Positions 18,350 to 26,654 of a stretch of DNA of 64,000 nt are shown in pieces. The DNA is from Planctomycetota bacterium (GTDB lineage: Bacteria; Planctomycetota; Phycisphaerae; Phycisphaerales; UBA1924): assembly GCA_017303555.1 (NCBI GenBank), contig JAFLCN010000003.1, positions 186,001-250,000 of the forward strand. Direction: 5' to 3'. Position 1 is the first letter of the stretch. Every line of letters begins with the position of its first letter. Below the pieces are notes generated by a model. It saw only the letters and a list, made by a program, of their open reading frames with translations. It was not told where the DNA came from and searched no databases. The position numbers were made by a program, and so were the translations under genes.

Positions 18350-19081
18350 TTGAATCACCCGACCCTCAAACCCACACTCGTTCGATCGCTCGCGGGCGCT
18401 CTGCTCGGGGCTTCGCTTCTCGCGTTTGCCCCTGGATGCAACACCGGCAAGAAGGATGTCGTGACGGTGCCGGCGCCGGTCGCGTACGACACGGCGAAGG
18501 CGATCCAGCTTGCCGAGCAGGCGCTGAAAGCCCAGCGTGACGGCAACCTGGACAACGCGATCTCGCTCTACAAGCAGTCCATCAACGCGAACCCGGAACT
18601 CTCGGGTGTCTGGACCAACATGGGCGTTGCGATGATGGAGAAGCAGAACTTTGCCGCCGCGGCAGAGGCGTTCAAGAAAGCGCTCGATCTCTCGCCGACC
18701 GACTCGCGACCTCTTGTCAATCTCGGTGTCGCATACCTGGATCGCGGCTGGGCCGATCAGGCGTATATCTACTTCAGCCAGGCGCTCGACCGCGATCCGA
18801 ACAACATTGATGCGCTGCGGGGTGCGATCACGGCGGCGCAGCGCTGCGGCCGGGAGGATGAACGGACGCTCGATTACATCAAGCGGCTCCAGCTCATCGA
18901 GACCGATCCGAAGTGGAAACAGGAACTCGGGTTCCGGCGCGTGCGGCTCGAGAACTCGCTGAAGGACCGCAGCAAGGGCATCCAGATGCCGTCGCGTCCG
19001 AATTCGTCGGTGCCGAAAGGCGCGATGCCGGTCGAGCCCTCGGCGGCGCCGATCCAGCCGCCGGCTTCGCCAGCTCAATAA
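18350..19081 (+). CDS. TPR-repeat lipoprotein closing the secretion operon
   Basis: 243 residues from TTG 18350, preceded by GGAGAAGCAG; GTG 18317 is an in-frame alternative. A signal sequence ends in a lipobox-like AFAPGC, so the protein is probably a lipoprotein. About three TPR units follow (LAEQALKAQRDGNLDNAISLYKQSI, then WTNMGVAMMEKQNFAAAAEAFKKAL, then LVNLGVAYLDRGWADQAYIYFSQAL). The C-terminal tail is Pro/Ser-rich. By position it may act as a pilotin or scaffold for the secretion machine, as TPR lipoproteins do in pilus systems (inference). Confidence 0.8.
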   Translation: MNHPTLKPTLVRSLAGALLGASLLAFAPGCNTGKKDVVTVPAPVAYDTAKAIQLAEQALKAQRDGNLDNAISLYKQSINANPELSGVWTNMGVAMMEKQNFAAAAEAFKKALDLSPTDSRPLVNLGVAYLDRGWADQAYIYFSQALDRDPNNIDALRGAITAAQRCGREDERTLDYIKRLQLIETDPKWKQELGFRRVRLENSLKDRSKGIQMPSRPNSSVPKGAMPVEPSAAPIQPPASPAQ

Positions 19082-19090
19082 GCCGAGGCA

Positions 19091-21481
19091 TCATTTCCGA
19101 GCGACCGCACCGAGCCGCGATCGGATCAGTTGCAGCACGCGGCTCATCGCCGAGTGGTATGTGTGATTCGCTTCGATCCGGCGGCGCGCGACCGCGTTCC
19201 TGCTTTCTCTTGCCGTGCCCCAATCGAGCAGGCCACGGACGCGCGCTTCGAGCGTGCCCGCATCGTGGAAGAACAACTCGGTCTGTTCGCCGATCATGCC
19301 GAATGCCGAGGGCAGCGACGTTTCTTCCGGTTCGAGTCGCCCGCCGTGTGCCGTTCGCTCGTCTCCGTTCGCTCCGTCCGGGCAATCGACGCTCCGCAGA
19401 ATCTCGGTCATCCGCCCGAGCCGGGACGCCTCGGCGCCCGGATCGAGCGTGGGGCCGTCGCCGGATGGAGTCGAAGCGCCGGCGCGCTGCGCACCGCGGA
19501 CGAGATCGCGCCGGATCATCCCGATCTCTTCCCAGTGCAGTCTGCAAAGCGGGATGCCGCCCGACAGAACGCATTCGCCCAGCCGCGGGTGCGCGAGCAT
19601 GTGGTAGGTCACTTGCAGGTGACAACCCGCGAGCTGGTAACAGAGCTTCAGATCTCCATCGTGCCCGAGCGGGCCCTTCGCGAACGGTGCGAGCGTCGGG
19701 TGATTCTCCCAGCCGCGTCCGTAGAGATGGAATCGCCAGCCGTTCCTGCGGGCCGCTTCTGCGGCCCATTCCAGCGTCTGGTGACGCACGATGCGATCGG
19801 CGAGCGGGTCGGCGTATCCGGCGATCAGCCGATCGACAACGTGATCCGGGGGCGTGCCCCCCATGCTCCGCGTGAGCGATTCGACCACCACCGACTTCAT
19901 GGAAGGAAACGGTTGCGTCGAGAGCGGCAGGCGCACCAGCGCGTGGACGGCATCGCGCAGCGCCGGCAGCGCGCGGATGAGCGAGCACTCGGTCGTCTGA
20001 TTCCCGAGCAATTCCTTGACGATCCGCTCGTGCTGCGCTCCCGGAGTTTCGCTCTGGTGGCTGACGTAGGCGATCTCGCACTCGAACCGCGCGCGGTCCG
20101 AGTCGGTCGCTTCGGAGACGAAAAACTTCCGCTCGCTCGCGGGCACCGGCAGCGCGAGGCTCGACTCGCGCGGATAGCCGTACCGATCGTGCAGCGCCGG
20201 CTTCAGGTGGCCGATCGTGAAGTCGAGGTCGGTGAGCCCGCGTCCGACTCGCTCATCAAACAGGTGGGGCATCAGGTCCTGAATCCAGCAGACCCACGGG
20301 ATGTTCGGTGGCACGAACGCCCCGATCGTTGAGCGCGGATAGTTGATGCACACAACAAGGTCGGGCTGGTAATCATGGAGGGCGCGCAGCGTCGCGCCGG
20401 CCGCGAGACAGGAGGAATCATCCGGCTCGATCAGAACCCGGGCCTCGTGCCCGAGCGAAGCGAACGCCGACGCGATGTCGCGGCTCGAATGCTGCACGAA
20501 CGTCGAGTACCGGCTCGTCGGGATGAGCACCCGCAATGGACGCGTCGTATCGGCGAAGCGGTCGCGCCACCACGCGGCGTCTCGGTCTTTGGAAAGCCCG
20601 CGGACTCGTTGCTCCAGGGCGGTCGTCTCCCGCTCCTGTTCATCGATCACGCTCCGAACGTACGCCGCGACTTCCGCTCCCACCGATGGCGGCGCGCCGG
20701 GGTCGAGCGCGAGCGTGCCGCTGATGCGAAGATCGATCCGTTCCCGAAGGAAGGCAGCAAAGTCCGATGCGGCGCTCTGCCCGACGAACGCACGCACGTG
20801 TCCGTCCGCAAGTTCCTCGGCGATGTTCTCCATCGCCATCGCCATCACGAATCGGTCGGCATCGGGCTCGATCAGGTAGATGGGCGCCCTGTACCCGAGC
20901 TTGTCCCTTCCCCGTGCGCGGCACGCCCGTGTTGTCAGCCAATGCGAACGCACGCCCGCCACGATGAACGCCTGGTACTGGTTCTGCTCCCACACCGTTC
21001 GGTGTTCGGCGAGAATTTGCATCGAAGCGCTCTTGTGCTCGACGAAGTGCGTTTGCCCGCCCACCCGCGCCAGCAAGTTGCCGTCGGAAGCGCGGAACAC
21101 CGCTGCGCCAGTTGGCAAGGCCGCATCGCCCCGCCCGTGCAGACGATCGCCAAGCGCCGCCCTGTTCGCGCCGAGGTTGGTCAACAGTGTCGCCCGCTCG
21201 ATCGCGTCGTTTGGAAGCGCCTCGATCCCGCGGACAAGTGTCCGGATCTCCGGAGCTTCACGAACCTGCTCCGGGAGCGCAGCGATGGCTTCCAGCGCGA
21301 GGGTCTTGAGCCCCAGCTTCGCGAGATGGCTCGCCGCAAGCAGCGCAAGGCCGGGGTCGCCCGTGCCGGCGCCGGCCGCTGCCAGAAACTCCCAGCTCCT
21401 CGCCGTGCGACCGAGCGCGATCAGGCGGTCCCGTTCGGCCACAGTTGGAGGTGTCGCGGTCAGCATGGGGGCGTTCGCCAT
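19091..21481 (-). CDS. Glycosyltransferase, CgeB/DUF3880-like, with long N-terminal region
   Basis: About 796 residues from ATG 21481 (ATG 21466 also possible). The first 330 residues are of unknown type. From about 330 a GT-B fold begins with LRVLIPTSRYSTFVQHSSRDIASAF and a DUF3880-like segment IPWVCWIQDLMPHLF. The C-terminal half carries the CgeB/Glyco_trans_1_2 pattern (WRFHLYGRGWENHP, then CYQLAGCHLQVTYHMLAHPRLGECVLSGGIPLC). It probably glycosylates a surface polymer or protein; donor and acceptor are unknown. It converges on the secretion operon with a 9-nt gap. Confidence 0.8.
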   Translation of the reverse strand: MANAPMLTATPPTVAERDRLIALGRTARSWEFLAAAGAGTGDPGLALLAASHLAKLGLKTLALEAIAALPEQVREAPEIRTLVRGIEALPNDAIERATLLTNLGANRAALGDRLHGRGDAALPTGAAVFRASDGNLLARVGGQTHFVEHKSASMQILAEHRTVWEQNQYQAFIVAGVRSHWLTTRACRARGRDKLGYRAPIYLIEPDADRFVMAMAMENIAEELADGHVRAFVGQSAASDFAAFLRERIDLRISGTLALDPGAPPSVGAEVAAYVRSVIDEQERETTALEQRVRGLSKDRDAAWWRDRFADTTRPLRVLIPTSRYSTFVQHSSRDIASAFASLGHEARVLIEPDDSSCLAAGATLRALHDYQPDLVVCINYPRSTIGAFVPPNIPWVCWIQDLMPHLFDERVGRGLTDLDFTIGHLKPALHDRYGYPRESSLALPVPASERKFFVSEATDSDRARFECEIAYVSHQSETPGAQHERIVKELLGNQTTECSLIRALPALRDAVHALVRLPLSTQPFPSMKSVVVESLTRSMGGTPPDHVVDRLIAGYADPLADRIVRHQTLEWAAEAARRNGWRFHLYGRGWENHPTLAPFAKGPLGHDGDLKLCYQLAGCHLQVTYHMLAHPRLGECVLSGGIPLCRLHWEEIGMIRRDLVRGAQRAGASTPSGDGPTLDPGAEASRLGRMTEILRSVDCPDGANGDERTAHGGRLEPEETSLPSAFGMIGEQTELFFHDAGTLEARVRGLLDWGTARESRNAVARRRIEANHTYHSAMSRVLQLIRSRLGAVARK

Positions 21482-21510
21482 TCCATATCGGCACCCGCCC
21501 GCACCGGCGC

Positions 21511-21543
21511 AAAAACGAAAAACCCCGCCGTTGCGGGCGGGGT
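21511..21543 (-). terminator. Rho-independent terminator after tRNA-Ala
   Basis: The 8-bp stem ACCCCGCC/GGCGGGGT with a 6-nt loop, read on the minus strand, ends in a T-rich run (complement of AAAAACGAAAAA at 21511-21521). It lies 12 nt beyond the tRNA-Ala 3' end and separates it from the glycosyltransferase gene on the same strand. Confidence 0.82.
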
Positions 21544-21554
21544 CTTTGTTCAAG

Positions 21555-21629
21555 TGGAGGCGACGAGACTCGAACTCGTGACCTCTTCCATGCCATGGAA
21601 GCGCTCTACCAAAACTGAGCTACGCCCCC
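21555..21629 (-). tRNA. trnA: tRNA-Ala (anticodon GGC)
   Basis: The minus strand folds as a cloverleaf. Acceptor GGGGGCG pairs with CGCCTCC and contains the G3:U70 wobble that defines tRNA-Ala. The discriminator is A. The D-stem is GCTC/GAGC, the anticodon stem CTTCC/GGAAG has loop ATGGCAT (anticodon GGC), and the T-arm is ACGAG-TTCGAGT-CTCGT. CCA is not encoded. A terminator follows directly. Confidence 0.95.
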
Positions 21630-21746
21630 TTGATTGGTCTGCTTTCTTCGGCCATGGGGCCGGGGTTCTTCGGTTGTGCCCGTCACTTCAGGCCATGTCG
21701 GCACTGCCGGGACAGGGCCAAGATGGTAGATCCCCCCTCCGGCGAA

Positions 21747-22850
21747 TCAAGACGGGTCCAAAAGTGGCTTTTTTCGGGCCAGACCACGGGCGATCGCCCT
21801 TTCAGAGGCCTCCAGAACGCTTTCCAGCGTGATCCCTTCGATCCGGCAACGCTCGGGGTGGTCGTCCGCGACCTCGGATTCGGGCAAAGTTGGATCGGCC
21901 ACCAGAATCCACTCTCCTCCATCCGGGGTCGGAATGGTCGTCCAGCGTGGATCGGTCGGACCAAAGAGCGAAACCACCGGGACACCGAAAGCCGCGGCGA
22001 TGTGGCGGGGGCCGGTGTCGTTGGTGACCATCAACGCCGATCCGCGAACGATCGCCTTCAGCGAACCGATGGTGATGCCGAGTCGGGGTAGTCGCACACA
22101 AGGGACCGCGGCCAAGTCCGCGATCTGATCCACCAGCTCAGATTCGCCGGGCGAACCGTTTAAGAAGATCGAAAGTCCGTGAGCTTGATGCAGGTGCCTT
22201 GCGACCTGGGCGAATCGGTCCGGCGGCCAGCGTTTGGCCGGGTTGTTGCCGCCCGGGTTGAGAATGGCTCTTGGAGAGGCCGGGTCGATTCCAGCCCGAG
22301 TGAAGACCACGTCGGCTGCCCGGACATCGCTGGTGGTTACACAAAGCGAAAGCGGAGTTTCGTTTTGTAAAAATGCTCCCTCCGTCAGCCCGATCGTGCG
22401 GGCAATGAGGGGCTTGTAGTACGTCACGGCCGAGATCGCCGCGCGTCGTCCATCGTTTCGCGCAGGCGGAACAAGGCGGTCGGTGAGCAAGAGGCCTCTC
22501 AAGTCTCGGTCGTACCCGACCCGGCGAGGAATGCCGGCAATTCGGACGATCAGGGCTGTCGAGAATGAATTGGTGAGCAGGACGGCGGTGTCATATCGCC
22601 GGGGTCTGATCTTGGCGGCAACAAACTTGGGGCCCATGACGCCGGAAGAGCGGGCGACGTGGACTTCATCGAAGAACGGAAGCCCGGCGAGCAACTCATC
22701 CATGCCCGGACGGACGAGCCCGCCGATGAACGCTCCGGGGAGGTTCTCGCGCAGTAGTTTCAGGGCCGGGGTCGCCATGACGCAGTCGCCGAGCCAGGAT
22801 GGGCAGACGACGAGCAGGCGGAGGGGTTTTGCAGGTCCAGAACCCGACAT
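21747..22850 (-). CDS. waaF: Glycosyltransferase family 9 (heptosyltransferase II-like)
   Basis: 367 residues from ATG 22850 (TTG-type start 22892 is also open). GT9 enzymes add heptose to the lipopolysaccharide inner core at the cytoplasmic membrane face. Family marks: LLVVCPSWLGDCVMATPALKLL at the N-terminus, LNPGGNNPAKRWPPDRFAQVA in the middle, and MVTNDTGPRHIAAAFGVPVVSLFGPTDPRWT near the C-terminus, where the donor binds. It lies alone between tRNA-Ala and a small hypothetical gene on the same strand. WaaF-like is the best fit, but other GT9 members are possible. Confidence 0.88.
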   Translation of the reverse strand: MSGSGPAKPLRLLVVCPSWLGDCVMATPALKLLRENLPGAFIGGLVRPGMDELLAGLPFFDEVHVARSSGVMGPKFVAAKIRPRRYDTAVLLTNSFSTALIVRIAGIPRRVGYDRDLRGLLLTDRLVPPARNDGRRAAISAVTYYKPLIARTIGLTEGAFLQNETPLSLCVTTSDVRAADVVFTRAGIDPASPRAILNPGGNNPAKRWPPDRFAQVARHLHQAHGLSIFLNGSPGESELVDQIADLAAVPCVRLPRLGITIGSLKAIVRGSALMVTNDTGPRHIAAAFGVPVVSLFGPTDPRWTTIPTPDGGEWILVADPTLPESEVADDHPERCRIEGITLESVLEASERAIARGLARKKPLLDPS

Positions 22851-22919
22851 GGATGGACTGTAGCGAACGGCCGCGGAAGACTGGCGAAGCACGCCAGGTG
22901 GAAGCCCGGCGCCACGAAA

Positions 22920-23213
22920 TCAGTCGAACTCGAACTCGGTTCCCGGTGCGGGTGTGCCCCAGAGTGGGCCGTCGCGGTACCTGTCTTCGTACCACTTGTT
23001 GGTGATGCGGCGGAGCTCGGCGAGGAAGCCGAGGCCGACGATGCGATCGGCATCGAGGGTGAGGACGATGGAATCGGGTGCGGATTCGAGGGCCGTGAGT
23101 TTGATCCCTTCGCGCTCCGCAAGGGCGTGGGCGGTCGATTCCACCGTGCGTCGGGTCGGGCCGTCGTCGAGGGGGGTGCCTTGAAGGGCGCGAAGGCGGA
23201 CGGTTGCGGGCAT
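22920..23213 (-). CDS. Small hypothetical protein
   Basis: 97 residues starting MPATVRLRALQGTPLDDG. The text is well balanced for a globular alpha/beta protein: a helix with TVESTAHALAEREGI, a strand DSIVLTLDADRIV, a helix FLAELRRITNKWYEDRY, and a charged tail ending EFEFD. No family was recognised. Both starts are crowded: the ATG at 23213 is 74 nt from the divergent DUF4230 gene. The protein reads far better than the Arg/Pro-rich frames over the same bases. Confidence 0.65.
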   Translation of the reverse strand: MPATVRLRALQGTPLDDGPTRRTVESTAHALAEREGIKLTALESAPDSIVLTLDADRIVGLGFLAELRRITNKWYEDRYRDGPLWGTPAPGTEFEFD

Positions 23214-23286
23214 CGAGAACGGTATGGGGAGGTGGGAAGGTGGGGGGATGGGGGTGTGGGGGGATGAGTGGCGGTTGAATGGGGGG

Positions 23287-24009
23287 ATGGCCGATTCCAA
23301 AGGAAGGAACATGGCACCGGTCGAACCAAACCCCCCTTTGTCGGAGATGCCGCGCGCTCGCTGGCGCGGACGGGTGTTGTGGCTTGGGGGATTTCTGTGT
23401 TTGGGGGTGCTTGCATCGGTGGGATTGAAAGCGCAGCAGGAGCGGGCGATCGAACTCGCGAAGCGAGAGAACGCGCTGCAAACCGGCGCGATGAAGGCGC
23501 ATGTTGTGCGGCATCTGCGGACGTGCGAACTGGTGACGAGCCGCGTCGAGACGATCGTGCGTGCGCAGAACAACGACGACAACTGGTTTGGGAGCGTGGT
23601 GGCGACGGTTGAGGCGCCGGCGCGGCTGAGTTACGGGGTGGATCTCTCGAAGCTGGAGTCGTCGCGCGTGGTGTTCAGTCCGATTGGCGGCGTGTACTCG
23701 CTGAGAGTGCCTGCGCCGAAGCGGATCGCGACGGAGGTTTTTACGGGGAAAGAGAAGACGGATGTGGCGCTCGCGGGGCTGCGGTTTCGATCGCTGGCGG
23801 GGGAGGAGCAATTGGGGATTGCGCGGGCGCGATTGCACGAGCAGGCGCTGCGGCTGCGGATCACCGGGGCGGAATCGGACCGGATTCGGGAAAGTGCCCG
23901 AGCGGAAATCGCAGGTTTGGTGAAGCGGATCGTGGGTGAGGGTGCATCTGTTCGGGTCTGGTTTGAAGATGAAGAAGGGTGGAGAACAACGATGGCAACG
24001 GGGGAGTAG
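23287..24009 (+). CDS. DUF4230 domain membrane-anchored protein
   Basis: 240 residues from ATG 23287 (ATG 23311 is equally possible). An N-terminal membrane helix (VLWLGGFLCLGVLASVGLKAQ) is followed by a DUF4230-type domain: LRTCELVTSRVETIVRA, then APARLSYGVDLSKLESSRVVF, and SLRVPAPKRIATEV. The biochemical function of the family is unknown. The sequence before the start (23220-23290) is a G-rich run of GGGGATG-like units. It is followed, same strand, by a repeat-rich spacer and another membrane protein of unknown function; the two may be one operon. Confidence 0.75.
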   Translation: MADSKGRNMAPVEPNPPLSEMPRARWRGRVLWLGGFLCLGVLASVGLKAQQERAIELAKRENALQTGAMKAHVVRHLRTCELVTSRVETIVRAQNNDDNWFGSVVATVEAPARLSYGVDLSKLESSRVVFSPIGGVYSLRVPAPKRIATEVFTGKEKTDVALAGLRFRSLAGEEQLGIARARLHEQALRLRITGAESDRIRESARAEIAGLVKRIVGEGASVRVWFEDEEGWRTTMATGE

Positions 24010-24056
24010 AAAGGCGAAACCCCCTCCGTCATCGCTCGAAGACTCGCGATGCCACA

Positions 24057-24077
24057 TCCCCCTTTGGCAAAGGGGGA
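24057..24077. repeat. 21-nt near-perfect palindrome
   Basis: TCCCCCTTTG and CAAAGGGGGA are exact reverse complements around a single central G. It lies 47 nt after the DUF4230 stop. No T-run follows on either side, so it is not a clear terminator. Similar CCCCCTTT/AAAGGGGG palindromes are familiar as dispersed repeats in environmental bacteria (general knowledge). Confidence 0.7.
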
Positions 24078-24093
24078 GGACGGAAGGCAAAGG

Positions 24094-24152
24094 CAGAGCA
24101 GCAGAGCAGCAGAGCAGCAGAGCAGCAGAGCAGCAGAGCAGCAGAGCAGCAG
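24094..24152. repeat. Seven tandem copies of 8-bp unit CAGAGCAG
   Basis: The unit CAGAGCAG repeats seven times without error (24094-24149), plus a partial CAG. The array ends 7 nt before the ATG of the next gene (24160). The frame of that gene stays open through the array back to an ATG at 24049, so there the repeat would encode an Arg-Ala-Ala-Glu-Gln-Gln-Ser-Ser period. Eight is not a multiple of three, so a change in copy number would shift frame from 24049, or change spacing before 24160. Confidence 0.92.
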
Positions 24153-24159
24153 ATTGACT

Positions 24160-25332
24160 ATGCACGTTCTTTGTTTGATTCCGTTTCTTTGGTCGCGGCG
24201 TTGGAATATCACGCGGTTGGTGATTGCGCTTTCGCTGCTCGTGATACTTGCGGTGGATACTCCGGCGCGCCTGGCGCGGTTGACGTTTGCCGCGCTGCCG
24301 GAGATGGATTATGCGGGCGAGGTCGCGACGCTGCGCGAGCAGGGGCGGTATGCAGAAGCGATCGTTATCGCGGATGCGGGATTGGGTTGGACCGATGGTC
24401 CGGGCACGGGCGAGAAGCGAGCGGAGATCGAGCGGCAGCGGCAGTTGACCGTCGATGAACAGGCGAGCTGGATGCGGCGCGCGAAGGACGTTGGTTGGGG
24501 CGCGCTGACTGGGCGGGGTGAGAGCATCGAGCAACTTGTCGGCGCAATCGCGGCGGACATGTTTGTTGTGGGCGATATCCGCGATCTGGCGATTCAGGGC
24601 GGAACATGGGCGAGTGGGGGCGAGCCGGATGCGCTGATCGTTGCGCTTTCGGCCGTGGGGATCGTTCTGACAGTCGCGCCCGAGTTTGATTGGGCGCCTG
24701 CGCTTTTGAAGGTTGCGCGGAAGGCGGGCGCGGTGACGGATGGATTGAAAGAGTTCATCGTGCGGGGCGTGAAGCTCCGCCGCACCGAGGCGCTGGCGGG
24801 AGCGTTTGGCGATGTAACGAAGTTGGCGACGAAGGCTTCACCGGCGGGCGCGATCCGCATCTTGAAGCTGGCGGAGAACGAGAAGGATCTTGCGAAGTTC
24901 GCGGCGTTCGTTGAACGCAACGGTGCGAAAGGTGGCGCGGCGCTGCTCATCACCGGACGCGAGGGCGCTTCGCTGGTGCGTGCAGAGTCAGCGGTTGCGG
25001 GCGCTGCGCTGCGTGCAAGCGATGATGTCGTGCTGCTCGCGGCACGAAAAGGGCCGGCGGGCGCGCGATTTCTGGCAAGCCCGGCGGCCCGGGTGCTGAC
25101 GCGGCCTCACTGGATTCTCGGATTTGGAAAGGGTGTGTGGAAGGGAAACGTGCCCGAAGCGGTGAAGCAGATCGCGCGGGCGATGGATCCGTATGGGTGG
25201 TGGTTGTTGCCGTTGATGGGCGTGTGGACGTTGTGTGAATGCGGGTTGTTTGTGGGCGCGGGGAGAAGAGCGTTCGGATTGCGGCGCGCGGAGAGCGCTG
25301 GCGCGGCAGCGGCGCCGGTTGCTTTGGGATAA
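24160..25332 (+). CDS. Hypothetical membrane protein behind an 8-bp repeat array
   Basis: 390 residues from ATG 24160. An N-terminal membrane helix (ITRLVIALSLLVILAVDTPARL) leads to a helical domain (YAEAIVIADAGLGW), then a conserved-looking block GDIRDLAIQGGTWASGGEPDALIVALSAVGIVLTVAPE, an Ala/Lys-rich helical region, and a second membrane helix near the end (WWLLPLMGVWTLCECGLFVG). I know similar unnamed proteins from proteobacteria but no function. The upstream array (24094-24152) may make expression variable. The stop is at the edge of a palindrome cluster shared with convergent homocitrate synthase. Confidence 0.75.
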   Translation: MHVLCLIPFLWSRRWNITRLVIALSLLVILAVDTPARLARLTFAALPEMDYAGEVATLREQGRYAEAIVIADAGLGWTDGPGTGEKRAEIERQRQLTVDEQASWMRRAKDVGWGALTGRGESIEQLVGAIAADMFVVGDIRDLAIQGGTWASGGEPDALIVALSAVGIVLTVAPEFDWAPALLKVARKAGAVTDGLKEFIVRGVKLRRTEALAGAFGDVTKLATKASPAGAIRILKLAENEKDLAKFAAFVERNGAKGGAALLITGREGASLVRAESAVAGAALRASDDVVLLAARKGPAGARFLASPAARVLTRPHWILGFGKGVWKGNVPEAVKQIARAMDPYGWWLLPLMGVWTLCECGLFVGAGRRAFGLRRAESAGAAAAPVALG

Positions 25333-25366
25333 GTCCTATAGGACCTATGGGACCTATAGGTCCTAT
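25333..25366. terminator. Palindrome cluster between convergent genes
   Basis: Two 12-nt palindromes, GTCCTATAGGAC (25333-25344) and GACCTATAGGTC (25351-25362), lie 6 nt apart. Together they also form an 11-bp stem ATAGGACCTAT/ATAGGTCCTAT (25338-25348 with 25356-25366). The segment starts right after one stop and includes the stop of homocitrate synthase. It may act as a bidirectional terminator, though T-runs are missing. Confidence 0.55.
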
Positions 25367-26544
25367 GCCAGAGCGCTCGTTCTTTCGGCGGCGCCGACTG
25401 CACTTTCGTGCTCCGATCGCAGAAGCAGGTCAACCTGCTCCAGCGTGAGCGCGTGGGCGTCGGCCAGCGTCTTGATCCGATTGGTCAGGTCCTTGCACTG
25501 CGCATCCGTGAGGGTGAGCCCGAGCTGTTCGGCGCGGCTGCGCACGGCGTTCCAGCCCGTCAGCCGGTGCGCGATGTGGACGTAGCGGGTGAGGCCGAAG
25601 TCTTCGGGGCGGAGAGCCTCGTAGGTGCTGGGGTCGTTGAGCACGGCCTTGGCGTGGATGCCGGCCTTGTGCGTGAACGCGCAGAAGCCCGTGATGTAGT
25701 TGTTGAACGGCACTTCGATATCGACCATTGAAGCGACGGTCTGATCGAGCTCGCGGAGGAGGGGAAGGTTGTACTTGCGAACGGACTGCGGATCGACGAC
25801 GGCGAGGCGGGCGACAAGGCCACCGAGCGAGGTGATGCCGTTGCGTTCGCCGATGCCAAGGACGGTGGTATCGATGTGGGTTGCGCCGGCTTCGAGTGCG
25901 CAGTAGGCGTTGGCGATCGCGCAGCCGGAATCGTTGTGGCCGTGGAACTCGATATCGGCCTTCACGCGGGCGCGGAGTTGCGAGACGAGGTCGTAGATCT
26001 GGCGGGGCGAGCCGACGCCCACGGTGTCGGCGACGCCGACGCGATCGACGCCGAGTTCATCCACGGCTTCGTAGACGCGGAAGAGATCTTCGGGGCTGGA
26101 GCGAAGCGAATCTTCGGTGCTGAAGCGCACTTCGACCCCGGAGTCGCGCAGGAACGGGATCACCTCGCGGGCGATGCCGATGATCTCATCAATCGTGCGG
26201 CCGTGGCTGAACTTGCGAAGCTGCGACGATGTGCCGATGACGACGTCGACGCCGTCCACGCCGGTTTCAACCGCGACGCGGGCATCATCGAGATGGCAGC
26301 GCGTGTGCGTCAAGATCTTGGACTTGAGACCGAGGCCGGCGATCGTCGCGCAGTCGTCGCGGCTCTGGGGTGAGGCCATCGGGTTGGTGAGTTCGAGGTA
26401 TTCGACGCCAAACTCATCGAGCAGGGTCGCGAGTTGGACCTTCTGCTCGGTCGTGAAGAAGGCGTTGACGAATTGCTCGCCTTCGCGGAGAGTGGAATCG
26501 ATGATGGAGAAGGGCTTGATCTGGGTGAGGGTGTTCGTCGGCAT
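25363..26544 (-). CDS. lys20: Homocitrate synthase (alpha-aminoadipate lysine pathway)
   Basis: Condenses acetyl-CoA with 2-oxoglutarate to homocitrate, the first step of alpha-aminoadipate lysine synthesis. 393 residues from ATG 26544. [10 protein letters not shown] near the N-terminus, [22 protein letters not shown], and [43 protein letters not shown] follow the Thermus/fungal Lys20 pattern closely rather than LeuA or CimA. The C-terminal part ([24 protein letters not shown]) also fits. It lacks the long LeuA regulatory domain. Last gene of the minus-strand operon after homoaconitase and homoisocitrate dehydrogenase. NifV is a remote alternative; no nitrogenase genes are nearby. Confidence 0.88.
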   Translation of the reverse strand: MPTNTLTQIKPFSIIDSTLREGEQFVNAFFTTEQKVQLATLLDEFGVEYLELTNPMASPQSRDDCATIAGLGLKSKILTHTRCHLDDARVAVETGVDGVDVVIGTSSQLRKFSHGRTIDEIIGIAREVIPFLRDSGVEVRFSTEDSLRSSPEDLFRVYEAVDELGVDRVGVADTVGVGSPRQIYDLVSQLRARVKADIEFHGHNDSGCAIANAYCALEAGATHIDTTVLGIGERNGITSLGGLVARLAVVDPQSVRKYNLPLLRELDQTVASMVDIEVPFNNYITGFCAFTHKAGIHAKAVLNDPSTYEALRPEDFGLTRYVHIAHRLTGWNAVRSRAEQLGLTLTDAQCKDLTNRIKTLADAHALTLEQVDLLLRSEHESAVGAAERTSALA

Positions 26545-26654
26545 GGGAGACTTTCTGGGATGGGGTGAGATTGATTTCGGATCGCGGATTTGGGATTGCG
26601 GAGTGGCTAAATCGGAGCGCGGAACTCGGAGTGCGGAGCGATTGGAGAGCGAGG

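Noticed and set aside
853..24152. Possible CRISPR array among the short repeats
   Set aside because: The tandem units at 853-880 and 24094-24152 are 7-8 nt without spacers; no direct repeats of 25-40 nt with unique spacers are seen anywhere in the window.
24049..24159. N-terminal extension of the unknown membrane protein through the 8-bp array
   Set aside because: It would place a low-complexity peptide before a normal N-terminal membrane helix; ATG 24160 is preferred, though the upstream start cannot be excluded.
22696..24534. 612-codon Arg/Pro/His-rich minus-strand frame
   Set aside because: It runs across the start of the family 9 glycosyltransferase gene, the small hypothetical gene and the DUF4230 gene; composition is unlike any neighbouring protein.
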